Notes: generated from the letters alone by a model not told the origin. DNA of 32,358 bases from Geopsychrobacter sp. (GCA_012974425.1 JAAXQE010000315.1:1-32358); one strand, 5' to 3'; positions 8,115 through 17,180 are shown, numbered from the stretch's first letter. Program-made: numbers and translations.

Positions 8115-8986
8115 ATATAAAGACGGCACTGATCCAGCAGAAACGCTCTGCCAATCTGCAGGCAAATATCGACCAAACCTGTGCTGAAATACGCGAGGCG
8201 GCGGCAGAGGGTGCACAGTTAATCCTCTTGCAGGAGCTTCACAACAGCCTCTATTTCTGCCAGATTGAGGCGACAGACTGCTTCGATCTGGCCGAGACCA
8301 TCCCCGGCCCATCAACCGAGCTTTTTTCGGCCTTGGCGTCTGAGCTGGGAATTGTTCTGGTTTTATCCCTCTTTGAAAAACGCAGCGCCGGTCTCTATCA
8401 CAACACAGCCGTAGTCATAGAAAACGACGGTCAAATTCTCGGACGCTATCGCAAGATGCATATCCCGGATGATCCCGGTTTCTATGAAAAATTCTACTTT
8501 ACCGAAGGTGACCTCGGCTTCGAACCGATTCAAACCTCCCTCGGCAAACTCGGGGTTCTTGTCTGTTGGGATCAGTGGTTTCCTGAAGCTGCTCGGCTTA
8601 TGGCGTTGGCTGGCGCTGAAATCCTGATCTATCCAACGGCCATCGGTTGGGATCCGGCAGATTCCGAAGCAGAAAAAAAACGCCAACTCGAAGCATGGAT
8701 AACCGTTCAGCGTGGGCACGCAATCGCAAATGGCATCCCATTAATTGCGGTCAATCGCAGTGGCAGTGAAACATCCTCAGACAAACGCAATCAGATCGAT
8801 TTCTGGGGCAACAGCTTTGCCTGTGGCCCACAGGGGGAATTCCTGGTTCAAACTGATGAAGAAGAAGCAACAGTGCTGGTCGATATCGACCTGGAACGGA
8901 GTGAACAAATCCGGAGGATCTGGCCATTTTTGCGCGACCGGCGCATCGGCGCTTACGCAGACCTGTGCAAAAGATTTCGTGACTGA
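8111..8986 (+). CDS. aguB: N-carbamoylputrescine amidase
   Basis: This 291-aa nitrilase-superfamily enzyme cleaves N-carbamoylputrescine to putrescine, CO2 and ammonia. The catalytic triad is visible: E42 in LLQELHNSLYF, K115 in YRKMHIPDDPGFYEKFYF and C152 in VCWDQWFPEAARLM. The HIPDDPGFYEKFYF and WDQWFPE signatures favour AguB over other nitrilases. The ATG at 8111 overlaps the aguA stop (ATGA) and has GGGAG 6 nt upstream; the frame extends to 8039, but that would bury the start inside aguA. A strong terminator follows within 8 nt. Confidence 0.95.
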   Translation: MNIKTALIQQKRSANLQANIDQTCAEIREAAAEGAQLILLQELHNSLYFCQIEATDCFDLAETIPGPSTELFSALASELGIVLVLSLFEKRSAGLYHNTAVVIENDGQILGRYRKMHIPDDPGFYEKFYFTEGDLGFEPIQTSLGKLGVLVCWDQWFPEAARLMALAGAEILIYPTAIGWDPADSEAEKKRQLEAWITVQRGHAIANGIPLIAVNRSGSETSSDKRNQIDFWGNSFACGPQGEFLVQTDEEEATVLVDIDLERSEQIRRIWPFLRDRRIGAYADLCKRFRD

Positions 8987-8993
8987 GTATAGG

Positions 8994-9023
8994 AAAAGGC
9001 GCTTCACAAGTGAAGCGCCTTTT
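8994..9023. terminator. bidirectional intrinsic terminator between aguB and metK
   Basis: AAAAGGCGCTTCAC and GTGAAGCGCCTTTT form a perfect 14-bp dyad with two bases between the arms. The flanking A and T runs make it a rho-independent terminator on both strands, and CTTTG continues the T-rich tail on the plus strand. It ends the mntP-aguA-aguB transcript and the convergent metK transcript. Confidence 0.92.
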
Positions 9024-9050
9024 CTTTGTACTAACTATAAAAAAAACGGA

Positions 9051-10220
9051 TCAGAGACCAGCGCGACTCCGCAGGGAATCAACCCGGTCTTTTCTCTCCC
9101 AATAAAAATCTGGGAGCTCTCGCCCAAAGTGCCCGTAAGCGGCCGTCTGGCGATAGATTGGGCGTAACAGATCGAGCTGCTCAACAATAGCTGCGGGACG
9201 CATATCAAACTCATCACGCACGATTCGCGCAATCAGATCGGAAGCGATCACGCCGGTACCATAGGTATTTATCATGACAGATACCGGTTCTGCGACCCCG
9301 ATTGCGTAAGCGAGTTGCACCTCACACTTGGTTGCAAGCCCTGCCGCGACGACGTTTTTGGCGACGTAGCGTGCCATATAGGAGGCGCTACGATCAACCT
9401 TGGAGGGGTCCTTGCCGCTAAATGCCCCGCCACCGTGAGATCCCTGCCCGCCATAGGTATCAACAATAATCTTGCGCCCAGTGAGCCCACAGTCCCCCAT
9501 CGGTCCACCGACAACAAAACGGCCGGTCGGATTGATCAGATAGCGGGTTTTGTCATTGATCAGATTAGCGGGCAGGGTCGGCTTGACGACCTCTTCAATA
9601 ATCGCCTCTTTCAAATCCTCATAGCTGACATCTGGAGTATGCTGCGAGGAGATAACCACCGTATCGATATGCACCGGCTTGTCATTGACATACTGAATCG
9701 ACACCTGGGATTTACAATCAGGGCGCAAAAACTTCAGCTGCTCCGCCTTACGCACATCGGCCAGTCTCTTGGTCAGTCTATGCGCCAGGATGATCGGCAT
9801 CGGCATCAGTTCCTGGGTCTCATCACAGGCGAAACCGAACATAATCCCCTGGTCACCGGCACCCTGTTCCTGAAAAAGCCCCTCTCCTTCGGAGACCCCT
9901 TGCGAGATATCGGGCGACTGCTGATCGATAGAGGTCAAGACCGCACAGGTTTCGTAATCGAAACCCATTGCCGAATCGTTGTAACCAATCTCTTTGATCG
10001 TTTGACGTACGATGGATGGGAAATCTGCATATGCCGTCGTGGTTATCTCTCCGGCGATAACCGCCATACCCGTAGTAACGAGAGTTTCACAAGCAACCCG
10101 CGCTTTTTTATCCTGTGCAAGAATCGCATCTAGAATGGCATCTGAAATCTGGTCCGCAACCTTATCAGGATGTCCTTCGCCAACAGATTCTGAACTAAAA
10201 AGAAAATCGGTCATAGCCAT
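9051..10220 (-). CDS. metK: S-adenosylmethionine synthetase
   Basis: The 389-aa enzyme makes S-adenosylmethionine from methionine and ATP. Signature blocks are [17 protein letters not shown] at the N-terminus, [16 protein letters not shown], and [19 protein letters not shown]. The ATG at 10220 is chosen because AGGAG lies at 10232-10236 and because a longer in-frame start (10280) would lie upstream of the promoter's -10. Length matches the family. It has its own promoter and is followed by the bidirectional terminator, so it is probably transcribed alone even though ptsI lies just upstream on the same strand. Confidence 0.97.
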   Translation of the reverse strand: MAMTDFLFSSESVGEGHPDKVADQISDAILDAILAQDKKARVACETLVTTGMAVIAGEITTTAYADFPSIVRQTIKEIGYNDSAMGFDYETCAVLTSIDQQSPDISQGVSEGEGLFQEQGAGDQGIMFGFACDETQELMPMPIILAHRLTKRLADVRKAEQLKFLRPDCKSQVSIQYVNDKPVHIDTVVISSQHTPDVSYEDLKEAIIEEVVKPTLPANLINDKTRYLINPTGRFVVGGPMGDCGLTGRKIIVDTYGGQGSHGGGAFSGKDPSKVDRSASYMARYVAKNVVAAGLATKCEVQLAYAIGVAEPVSVMINTYGTGVIASDLIARIVRDEFDMRPAAIVEQLDLLRPIYRQTAAYGHFGRELPDFYWERKDRVDSLRSRAGL

Positions 10221-10269
10221 AACTGGAGTATCTCCTATTAAATAGTTTTCTGGGCCTAAATAGCCGGCG

Positions 10270-10299
10270 ATTCTAAACAAAAAAAAGTCATTGTGTCAA
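10270..10299 (-). promoter_or_regulatory. sigma-70 promoter for metK
   Basis: On the minus strand TTGACA (10299-10294) and TAGAAT (10275-10270) are separated by 18 bp containing an eight-T tract. That is a consensus -35 and a one-mismatch -10. Transcription would start around 10263, leaving a leader of only about 43 nt, too short for a SAM riboswitch. Confidence 0.75.
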
Positions 10300-10331
10300 C
10301 GACCTGTAATATTTTCCTAATGTCAAACGGA

Positions 10332-12113
10332 CTAAATAACGAACTCCCCAAAGAGATCGGGCAAGCGCCGCCGCATTTCGCGATCCAGGTGCGCGGCGAC
10401 CTCCCTACCGGTCGAAAGCTGCAGCAGATCATCCAACAGCAGTTGGCTCTCGGTGCGCGTCAGATTGCGCAACACCCTCTTGACCCGTGGGATACAGGCA
10501 TGATTCATCGATAATTCACCGAGTCCCAACCCCAGCAGGACCGGAGCATAGATCGGTTCAGAGGCCATCTCGCCACAGATGCTGACATCAATTTCCGCGG
10601 CGTGAGCCGCATCACAAACCGACTTCAGCGCTCTCAAAATAGCGGGATGTAATGGCTCATAGAGATATGAAACATTCTCATTGCCGCGATCAACCGCGAG
10701 GCAGTACTGGATCAGGTCATTGGTGCCAATCGAGAAAAAATCGACCTCTTGGGCCAGCAGCGGCGCTATAAAAACTGCAGCCGGAGTTTCGATCATGATG
10801 CCGATTTTAATCTGAGAATCGAATAAAACCCCTTCCTGTTCAAGTTCGAGCTTAGCGGCACGCAAGATTCTTTTGCAAGCCAAAATCTCCGCGACACCAC
10901 TGATCATCGGAAACATAATCCGCACCTGACCGAGAGCAGAGGCCCTTAAGATTGCACGCAACTGGACCTTGAACAGATCAACCTCACGCAATGAAAAACG
11001 GATCGCCCTGAGTCCCATCGCCGGGTTATCTTCGCGCTCAAGATTCATACCCTGGACAAACTTGTCTCCACCCACATCCAGCGTTCGGATCGTAACCGGG
11101 TGGGGTGAAATACTTTCGACAATCCGACTGTAGGCCGCAAACTGCTCATCCTCGCCCGGAGGCTGGCGGCAATTCATATAGAGGAACTCTGTCCGATAGA
11201 GACCGATACCAACCGCTCCATCTTCAAGTGCCGCAGGGACCTCGGAAAGCAGCTCAAGATTAGCCCTTAAGGCCACCTTAAAATTATCGGCTGTCTCTGC
11301 TGGCAGATCGCGATAACGGGCGAGTTCCTTCTCCAGATACTCAAAGGCCAACTTACGCTTCAGATATTCCTTGAAGGTCTCCTCACTGGGGTTTAAAACC
11401 ACAACCCCGGTGGTCCCATCAATAATCGCCGGCATATCCCTATCGACCACAGCCGTCGCTGAGTCGAGACCAACAACAGCGGGAATCCCCAAAGATCGCG
11501 CCAAGATGGCGGTATGTGATGTTTTTCCACCTCGGTCGGTCATGAAACCGACAACCTTATTCCGGTCGAGTTGCATCGTATCGGCTGGCGAAAGATCATG
11601 CGCAGCAATCAAAGATTTTTCCTTGATCTGTTCCAGAGTCGTGTCGTTGGCTCCAGCCAAAATTCTGAGCAAACGCTGGCCGACAGCATCAAGATCCGAA
11701 CTGCGTTCACGCAGATAATCATCTTCGATGTTTTCAAACATGAGCCTGAGCTGCTTCAGGTTCTGATCGAGCGCTCTTTCCGCGTTGATCTTCTGCCGGA
11801 TCAAGACCTCGGTGCTGTCAACCAGCATCTCATCCTCAAGGATCAACATATGGGTATCAAGGATATAGATATGTTCTCGTAGGTGAGGCTGGCTGGCAAC
11901 CTTCTGCTTAACTTCACTCAGCTGAGTTTTTGCTTTATCCAAGGCATTCCGAAAGCGCAGAATTTCATCTTCAACTTCACCTTCGTCCAGCGCCCAATCA
12001 GCCACATGGTAAAGGCGATTCAGCAGACAAACCCGCCCGATACCGATACCCGGCGACACACCAAGACCAATCAGATAAGTATCTTTTCTAACCTCAGTCT
12101 TCCCCAAAGCCAT
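10332..12113 (-). CDS. ptsI: PTS enzyme I (phosphoenolpyruvate-protein phosphotransferase)
   Basis: The 593-aa cytosolic enzyme takes phosphate from PEP and passes it to HPr. The phospho-histidine is H200 in TDRGGKTSHTAILARSLGIPAVVG. The C-terminal PEP-binding TIM barrel shows ALYRTEFLYM-like (GLYRTEFLYM), FSIGTNDLIQY and the catalytic Cys in SICGEMASEP. It lacks an N-terminal GAF domain, so it is EI rather than EI-Ntr (PtsP). The start at 12113 overlaps the last 20 nt of ptsH, which suggests coupled translation; a GAGG directly touching the ATG is the only ribosome-site candidate. Confidence 0.95.
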   Translation of the reverse strand: MALGKTEVRKDTYLIGLGVSPGIGIGRVCLLNRLYHVADWALDEGEVEDEILRFRNALDKAKTQLSEVKQKVASQPHLREHIYILDTHMLILEDEMLVDSTEVLIRQKINAERALDQNLKQLRLMFENIEDDYLRERSSDLDAVGQRLLRILAGANDTTLEQIKEKSLIAAHDLSPADTMQLDRNKVVGFMTDRGGKTSHTAILARSLGIPAVVGLDSATAVVDRDMPAIIDGTTGVVVLNPSEETFKEYLKRKLAFEYLEKELARYRDLPAETADNFKVALRANLELLSEVPAALEDGAVGIGLYRTEFLYMNCRQPPGEDEQFAAYSRIVESISPHPVTIRTLDVGGDKFVQGMNLEREDNPAMGLRAIRFSLREVDLFKVQLRAILRASALGQVRIMFPMISGVAEILACKRILRAAKLELEQEGVLFDSQIKIGIMIETPAAVFIAPLLAQEVDFFSIGTNDLIQYCLAVDRGNENVSYLYEPLHPAILRALKSVCDAAHAAEIDVSICGEMASEPIYAPVLLGLGLGELSMNHACIPRVKRVLRNLTRTESQLLLDDLLQLSTGREVAAHLDREMRRRLPDLFGEFVI

Positions 12114-12363
12114 CCTCTATCAGCGCCGTTAAAGCATCCATAGCTGCGGTCTCATCATCACCTGAGACAGTCAATGCGATCACTGTCCCTTTGGGTGCAG
12201 CAAGCAACAAGATCCCCATGATACTTTTACCGTTGACCTCGATACCTTCTTTTTCAACCAGGACGTCACTATTAAAGCGATTGGCAGTCTGTACCAACTG
12301 AGCGGCAGCACGCGCGTGAAGTCCAAGACGATTAACGATAGTAAAACTTTTTTGCAAGGGCAT
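12094..12363 (-). CDS. ptsH: phosphocarrier protein HPr
   Basis: The 89-aa product has H16 in NRLGLHARAAAQL, phosphorylated by enzyme I, and S47 in VNGKSIMGILLL, the regulatory serine targeted by HPr kinase. Both sites are present, matching the hprK gene in the same block. The ATG at 12363 aligns with known HPr starts; an in-frame TTG at 12384 would overlap the EIID gene. AAGGGG sits only one base before the ATG, which is unusually close. The gene follows the EIID stop by 8 nt and overlaps ptsI. Confidence 0.95.
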   Translation of the reverse strand: MPLQKSFTIVNRLGLHARAAAQLVQTANRFNSDVLVEKEGIEVNGKSIMGILLLAAPKGTVIALTVSGDDETAAMDALTALIEDGFGED

Positions 12364-12371
12364 TCCCCTTA

Positions 12372-13142
12372 TTAAGGTAGCCAAACCGCAACATCTGCGG
12401 AGAAAAGGCTACAAAGCATAATTAATCCAGCGGACAGTAAAACCAACATAAGTGTCGAAATTCCACGTCCGGCCAAATAAGCACAGAGCAGAACGGCGGG
12501 TACAGCCAGAAAACCGAGCCATAATGGTTTTTTCTCTATATTGAGCAGTTGAAAAACCATAAATGCCGCGACGCCACCCAGCAGGACAACGGAGGTTTCT
12601 TTCGTTCTGATTGCCAGATCTGGCAGATTGCGATGCTGCAAAAACTCGACAGATTTAACTCCAAGTTCATAACCACTCAGGAAACCGACGATACGAAACC
12701 AGAGCGGCAAAGCATTAAACAGCAGTAAAAACACAATTGGTGCAATGGCCAGACCCTTTGAGGCGAGCAGCAGACTGATCCCGGCAGCCAATGGTCGTAA
12801 GCCTCCCCAGAAAAGGGCATCTCCGACAGCCGCGTAGGGTGCAGCGACCATCTCCTTGAACTCTGCAATACCGATTTCCGGTTCTCGGCCAGCGGCTCTT
12901 TCGAGTTCAATCCGAATAACCGCTCCGGCAACCGAAGGTGCCAGATAAGGGTGGGTATTAAAATATCCGACATGCTCTCGCGCAATACGGCGCAGCTCTT
13001 TTTCGCCATAGAGTGTGCGTAGTACCGGTACCATCGCATAGAACCAGCCTCCACCCTGCAGTCGTTCAAAATTCCAGCTCCCCTGCAACAACAGGAGGCG
13101 TAGCCAGACTTGGAGTAGCCTAAGTTTTCCGAGACTCTGCAT
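12372..13142 (-). CDS. PTS mannose-family permease component IID
   Basis: The 256-aa product matches EIID of the mannose family: QGSWNFERLQGGGWFYAMVPVLRTLYG close to the N-terminus (about 20-46) and several hydrophobic segments in the C-terminal half ending FSADVAVWLP. With EIIC it would form the membrane channel. The ATG at 13142 overlaps the EIIC stop by one base (TGATG); a GTG 12 nt further upstream is possible. It is slightly shorter than ManZ of E. coli (about 285 aa). The transported sugar cannot be told. Confidence 0.88.
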   Translation of the reverse strand: MQSLGKLRLLQVWLRLLLLQGSWNFERLQGGGWFYAMVPVLRTLYGEKELRRIAREHVGYFNTHPYLAPSVAGAVIRIELERAAGREPEIGIAEFKEMVAAPYAAVGDALFWGGLRPLAAGISLLLASKGLAIAPIVFLLLFNALPLWFRIVGFLSGYELGVKSVEFLQHRNLPDLAIRTKETSVVLLGGVAAFMVFQLLNIEKKPLWLGFLAVPAVLLCAYLAGRGISTLMLVLLSAGLIMLCSLFSADVAVWLP

Positions 13143-13834
13143 CACACCAACCACATCAATAAAAAGGCCATGCCGAAGGAAGCTCCGAACAATGTCAAGG
13201 ATCTACTAACATTGATCGTCCCCAGAATTACCGCGATACCGACCAGTGGCAGAGCAATCCTCAGCCATTGCGCTGTTGCTTCAAGGGAGGGAAGTAATAA
13301 CGGCGCCAAAAGGGGGATCATAAGCAGGCCGCCACAAATAATGACAAAGTAAGTGCCCAGGGATGCCAGGGCAAAACAGCAGATCCCCATACGATGCGCC
13401 TGCTCAATGGCACGGAACTGGCCAGCCTCCAGATAGCTGTCACTCAGAGCCAGATTACGGCCGTTATACTGGCGGGCAAAACGATCGAAGAACTGACCAA
13501 ACTTGCCCAGCGGAATAGTAATCAGCAAACAAAGCAACTGATATTCCAGGCCACTCTGTCCGAGCACCTGTCCCAGACTTACCGCCAGCACGGTTCCCGC
13601 AATTGCAACCTGAGTATCATCAGGCGGAATAGCCGCACCGACCGGCAGACGCGCCAGCCAGAGAAGCTCAACCATCAGACCTATCTCCAGACCAATGCCG
13701 ACATCACCGAGCAGCCAGCCTGCAAGTGGTGCCGCAACGATCGGGCGCGAAATCATGACCTGCAGGGCAGCAACCCTGTCTAAACCACAAACAAGGGCCA
13801 CTCCGGCGCCGATAGCAAGTTCCGTGACGATCAA
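13142..13834 (-). CDS. PTS mannose-family permease component IIC
   Basis: A very hydrophobic protein of about 230 aa with the EIIC pattern LDRVAALQVMISRPIVAAPLAGWLLGD and EIGLMVELLWLARLPVGAAIPPDD. It is the membrane partner of EIID. The start is uncertain: the TTG at 13834 overlaps the EIIB stop (TTGA), has AAGG about 8 nt upstream and gives a start like other family members. The in-frame ATG at 13870 would add 12 residues and overlap EIIB by 40 nt. Confidence 0.87.
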   Translation of the reverse strand: MIVTELAIGAGVALVCGLDRVAALQVMISRPIVAAPLAGWLLGDVGIGLEIGLMVELLWLARLPVGAAIPPDDTQVAIAGTVLAVSLGQVLGQSGLEYQLLCLLITIPLGKFGQFFDRFARQYNGRNLALSDSYLEAGQFRAIEQAHRMGICCFALASLGTYFVIICGGLLMIPLLAPLLLPSLEATAQWLRIALPLVGIAVILGTINVSRSLTLFGASFGMAFLLMWLV

Positions 13835-14325
13835 ATTCCAGCCTTCTTCGCAGGAAGCAAGCGCCGCCAATTCCGGGCGGTATCTGCGGGGATACAGCGC
13901 GCCGAGATATCAACTCCGCTACCATCTATCTGCTCAAGGTTTTCAACATCAACAGGATCGAGAAAAACGGTGCAGCTGCACTGGGTTTTCCCCAGCCCGG
14001 CGTGGAGATTACCAAGGTTCAAACGTTCAAACTTAAGCCCATGCCGCAAGGCTTCAAGGCTATCTGCTGTCGTAGCGAACAACAACAGTACCCGCAGCTC
14101 GTCGAGCTTACCGCTATTAAAGAGTTCGACTATCTCTGTGATACTGCCGATCTCAACCCGAATACGACTCGGCACTGAAGCCTCCATCATCATCCGCTTG
14201 AGAGGGGAAGAAGAAATATCCCCGTTGGCCACTACCAGGCAGTTGGCATGGACATAAGGAACCCAGGTCTCCAGAATTTGTCCATGTATAAGGCGGGTAT
14301 CAATACGGGCTAGAACAATACTCAT
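13831..14325 (-). CDS. PTS mannose-family component IIB
   Basis: The 164-aa cytoplasmic protein has the EIIB active site DTRLIHGQI, with phospho-histidine H14. It accepts phosphate from EIIA and hands it to the sugar at the EIIC/EIID channel. GGAG lies 6 nt before the ATG. It follows the EIIA gene by 15 nt and overlaps EIIC. Domain and length are typical of free-standing IIB proteins (about 160 aa). Confidence 0.92.
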   Translation of the reverse strand: MSIVLARIDTRLIHGQILETWVPYVHANCLVVANGDISSSPLKRMMMEASVPSRIRVEIGSITEIVELFNSGKLDELRVLLLFATTADSLEALRHGLKFERLNLGNLHAGLGKTQCSCTVFLDPVDVENLEQIDGSGVDISARCIPADTARNWRRLLPAKKAGI

Positions 14326-14340
14326 CCAAACTCCGGTTTT

Positions 14341-14748
14341 TCACTTCATGCATTTCAATAAATCGGCAGGACGCAGAATCGCCTGTTGTCCATACTCACG
14401 TAAAAATTCTGCGAGTCCAGTGAGATTTTTCTGGGTCCTTACACTGGCGGCTTTGATCAACATTGGCAAATTTATCCCAGTCAGGATATCGACCCGCCCT
14501 GAAGCAAGAAAATCCGCAGCAATATTGGTCGGTGTACCGCCGAACATGTCAGTCAGAATCAAGACTCCATCGTCATCACCACCAACCTCATCAAGCGCCT
14601 GTGCAAGGCAAGCGGTCGCCTCATCAACGGAACAGCTTCCATCGATACTGATCGCACGGCAAGCGGCAATCGGACCAATTATCATTTCAGCAGAGCGCAG
14701 ACATTCCGCCGCCATCTGCCCATGGGTAAGAACAACAAGACCTATCAT
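14341..14748 (-). CDS. PTS mannose-family component IIA
   Basis: The 135-aa cytoplasmic protein has H9 in VVLTHGQMA as phospho-acceptor from HPr and the conserved TDMFGGTPTNIA segment. EIIA and EIIB are separate genes here, unlike the fused ManX of E. coli. GGAAT sits before the ATG. It lies 51 bp after rapZ in the same direction. Confidence 0.93.
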   Translation of the reverse strand: MIGLVVLTHGQMAAECLRSAEMIIGPIAACRAISIDGSCSVDEATACLAQALDEVGGDDDGVLILTDMFGGTPTNIAADFLASGRVDILTGINLPMLIKAASVRTQKNLTGLAEFLREYGQQAILRPADLLKCMK

Positions 14749-14799
14749 TTCATTCCACTTACATGAATGAGGAACTATCGGTAATACAGTGAGACCCCC

Positions 14800-15663
14800 T
14801 TACCCCTTTTCGACATCACGATGGTACACGCGCAGTCGCATATCCTTGCCAGACAAGCGTCGCGCAAACTCTTCCACCAGAGAAACACTCCGATGACGAC
14901 CACCAGTGCAGCCTATCGCCAGGGTCAGATAACTCTTCCCTTCGCTATGATAGCACGGCAGCAGGAATTCAAGCATCCTGCCGAGATGTCCGATAAAGGT
15001 CTGGCAGGCGTCCTGTTCGAGCACATATTTTTGGATCCCTAGATCCAGGCCAGTGAGCGGCCGTAACTCGCTTATATAGTAGGGATTCGGCAGAAAACGG
15101 ACATCAAAAACCAAATCGGCATTTGGTGGCAGACCGTAGCGAAAGCCAAAGGATTCTATCTGCAACAGCAGTGGTGCAGACTCACTCTCCCCGAGACTGT
15201 CCAGCAGCAAACCCTTCAATTGATGGGGGTTGAGCCCACTGCTGTTGATGACCCGGGTCGCACTCCCCTTGACATTTTGCAGAAGTTCCCGTTCCATATT
15301 GATCGCAGCACTTAAGTTTTCAGCATCGGCCAGAGGGTGGATTCTGCGTGTTTCGGAATAACGACGCAGCAAAACTTCATCCGAAGCCTCAAAAAAAAGA
15401 ATCCGCAGAGGATGGCCCATCCCGGCAACCTGGGTGATAATAGACTCATACTGCGCCAGAAAGTCACGATTTCGGACATCGATAACCACGGCCAGATCAC
15501 GCTCAGCATCCAACGCGCCCTCGGTCAGCTCCAGACATTGCGGCAGAAGCGTCAACGGCAAATTATCAATTACAAAAAAACCCCGATCTTCGAGGACCCG
15601 GGCCGCAGTACTCTTGCCTGATCCGGACAGACCTGTGAGGACATAAACCGGCTTTTTACTCAT
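14800..15663 (-). CDS. rapZ: RNase adapter / nucleotide-binding protein RapZ
   Basis: The 287-aa product has the Walker A GLSGSGKS at 11-18 and the RapZ C-terminal signature AIGCTGGRHRSVSLVEEFARRL. In E. coli RapZ guides RNase E to the GlmZ small RNA and so controls GlmS (glucosamine-6-P synthesis), feeding cell-envelope precursors. Whether a GlmZ system exists in this organism is not known; in other bacteria the protein binds nucleotides with less clear roles. Its ATG overlaps the hprK stop by 4 nt. Confidence 0.93.
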   Translation of the reverse strand: MSKKPVYVLTGLSGSGKSTAARVLEDRGFFVIDNLPLTLLPQCLELTEGALDAERDLAVVIDVRNRDFLAQYESIITQVAGMGHPLRILFFEASDEVLLRRYSETRRIHPLADAENLSAAINMERELLQNVKGSATRVINSSGLNPHQLKGLLLDSLGESESAPLLLQIESFGFRYGLPPNADLVFDVRFLPNPYYISELRPLTGLDLGIQKYVLEQDACQTFIGHLGRMLEFLLPCYHSEGKSYLTLAIGCTGGRHRSVSLVEEFARRLSGKDMRLRVYHRDVEKG

Positions 15664-16634
15664 TCCAGATTATCTCCGATAATGGTATGAGCGTGCAAAC
15701 GCGCCGCTTCAGCCATCCGTTTTTCAAGCAGATACTGAAATTCCTGAGCACTGTGATAGCCCATCTCTTTCAGCAACTGATTGCGTGCGGCAACTTCAAC
15801 GATGGTACTGGTATTGCGCCCCTGACGGACTGGAATGCGCATCATCGGGATCTTAACGCCGTGGATGAGGTAGCTATCCTCTTCAAGGCCTAAGCGATCA
15901 TACTCTTCACCCTGCTCCCATTCGACAAGCTGCAAGACAAGATCGATCTTCTTCCGTTCGCGAATCGCAGCAACCCCAAAGAGATGCTTAATATTAATAA
16001 TACCGAGCCCACGAATCTCCATATGATAATGCAGCAGATCCATCCCTTCGCCAAAGATGACGGAAGGCAATTTAAGTCGCACCTTAATCACATCATCTGC
16101 AACCAGACGGTAACCACGCAGAATCAGGTCGAGAGCACACTCACTCTTGCCGACCCCGCTCTTGCCCTGTAAAAGAACTCCAACTCCCAGAACATCAATC
16201 AGGACTCCATGCAGTGTCGAAGAGGGCAGCAGGCGCTCTTCCAGAAATTTGGTAATCAGAGAGATGAAATCTGAACTCAGGTGACAGCTGCGGAGCAGCG
16301 GGGTGTGATGCTCGTCAGCGGCCCGCAACAGATAGTCCGGGACCTCCTGATTCTTTGTCACCACCAGACAGGAGAGTTGACGGGCGCAAAGATCTTTGGC
16401 GGCGGTGAGCGCTTTATCTTCGGGCAATTGGACGAGATAACTCAGCTCTGTTGAGCCGAGGACCTGAATCCGGTCAGGATGAAGGTTTGCGTAATAACCA
16501 GCTAGAGCAAGGCCAGGTTTCTGAATACGCGGGACAGAGATGGCGCGAGAAAGACCATCAGCGCCAGCCAGCAACTCAAGATCAAGCCCTGCTTCTCTCT
16601 CGTCTAGAATTTCCTGAATCGTCAATTCTGTCAT
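15660..16634 (-). CDS. hprK: HPr kinase/phosphorylase
   Basis: The 324-aa product has an N-terminal domain (about 1-130), the conserved LHGVLIDVLG segment, Walker A GKSGVGKS (157-164) and the HprK signature MEIRGLGIINI (205-215). It phosphorylates and dephosphorylates HPr on the regulatory serine, and S47 of the HPr encoded nearby is present. It is the full-length form with its N-terminal domain, not the truncated alphaproteobacterial type. No strong ribosome site precedes the ATG at 16634. It overlaps rapZ by 4 nt. Confidence 0.94.
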   Translation of the reverse strand: MTELTIQEILDEREAGLDLELLAGADGLSRAISVPRIQKPGLALAGYYANLHPDRIQVLGSTELSYLVQLPEDKALTAAKDLCARQLSCLVVTKNQEVPDYLLRAADEHHTPLLRSCHLSSDFISLITKFLEERLLPSSTLHGVLIDVLGVGVLLQGKSGVGKSECALDLILRGYRLVADDVIKVRLKLPSVIFGEGMDLLHYHMEIRGLGIINIKHLFGVAAIRERKKIDLVLQLVEWEQGEEYDRLGLEEDSYLIHGVKIPMMRIPVRQGRNTSTIVEVAARNQLLKEMGYHSAQEFQYLLEKRMAEAARLHAHTIIGDNLE

Positions 16635-16690
16635 GGCTGCAGAAGGTGGTCTCCATCCGGGTAAACAAGGGGATCGGTCGAAACTCTTTA

Positions 16691-17146
16691 TTAATCTTCC
16701 CGCTCACAAATGAGCCGATAAATCTGTTCTGAACTTGTTGCGTCCAGCATCTGTTGACGAACTCCGACATCTTTCAAAAGTTTTGAGATTCTCGCCAGAG
16801 CCTTCAGATGCACACCAACTGACTCTTCGGGAGCAAGCAGTAAAAAGAAGAGGTGGGCTGGCTGCCCATCCATCGATTCGAAATCGACACCTGCTGAACT
16901 GCGGCCAAAAGCCAGCATCAGCTCCGGCATCCCTTTGAGTTTGCCATGGGGAATCGCAACTCCATCTCCGATACCGGTACTCCCGAGACGCTCACGCTCC
17001 TGCAAAACCTGAAGCACTTCGTCCCGCCGCAGCGATGGTGCAACAGTCAGTAGGGCATCGGTCAGTTCGGAGAGGGCAGCATCCTTGCCAGTCGCCTTCA
17101 TATCAGCAACGATCGCTTGCGGGTTTAAAAGCTCACTGATTTTCAT
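16691..17146 (-). CDS. ptsN: PTS-Ntr EIIA (nitrogen regulatory IIA)
   Basis: The 151-aa product of the fructose/Ntr IIA family has the phospho-histidine H67 in GIGDGVAIPHGKLKGM. It acts as a regulator rather than a transporter part. The ATG at 17146 begins MKISELLNPQAI, as in other PtsN proteins; the frame extends to 17194, but that extension crosses part of the long hairpin at 17181-17216. The gene order rpoN-hpf-ptsN-rapZ is the classic proteobacterial one, here with hprK added. Without a PtsP or NPr in the window, its phosphate donor would be the HPr/enzyme I encoded downstream. Confidence 0.93.
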   Translation of the reverse strand: MKISELLNPQAIVADMKATGKDAALSELTDALLTVAPSLRRDEVLQVLQERERLGSTGIGDGVAIPHGKLKGMPELMLAFGRSSAGVDFESMDGQPAHLFFLLLAPEESVGVHLKALARISKLLKDVGVRQQMLDATSSEQIYRLICERED

Positions 17147-17180
17147 TGTTCGTTCGTCTCTTTTGCTTGATATTAAAACG

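Noticed and set aside
9315-10133. 272-codon plus-strand frame antisense to metK
   Set aside because: It mirrors the conserved metK coding strand; product has no recognisable domain and lies against a solidly identified gene.
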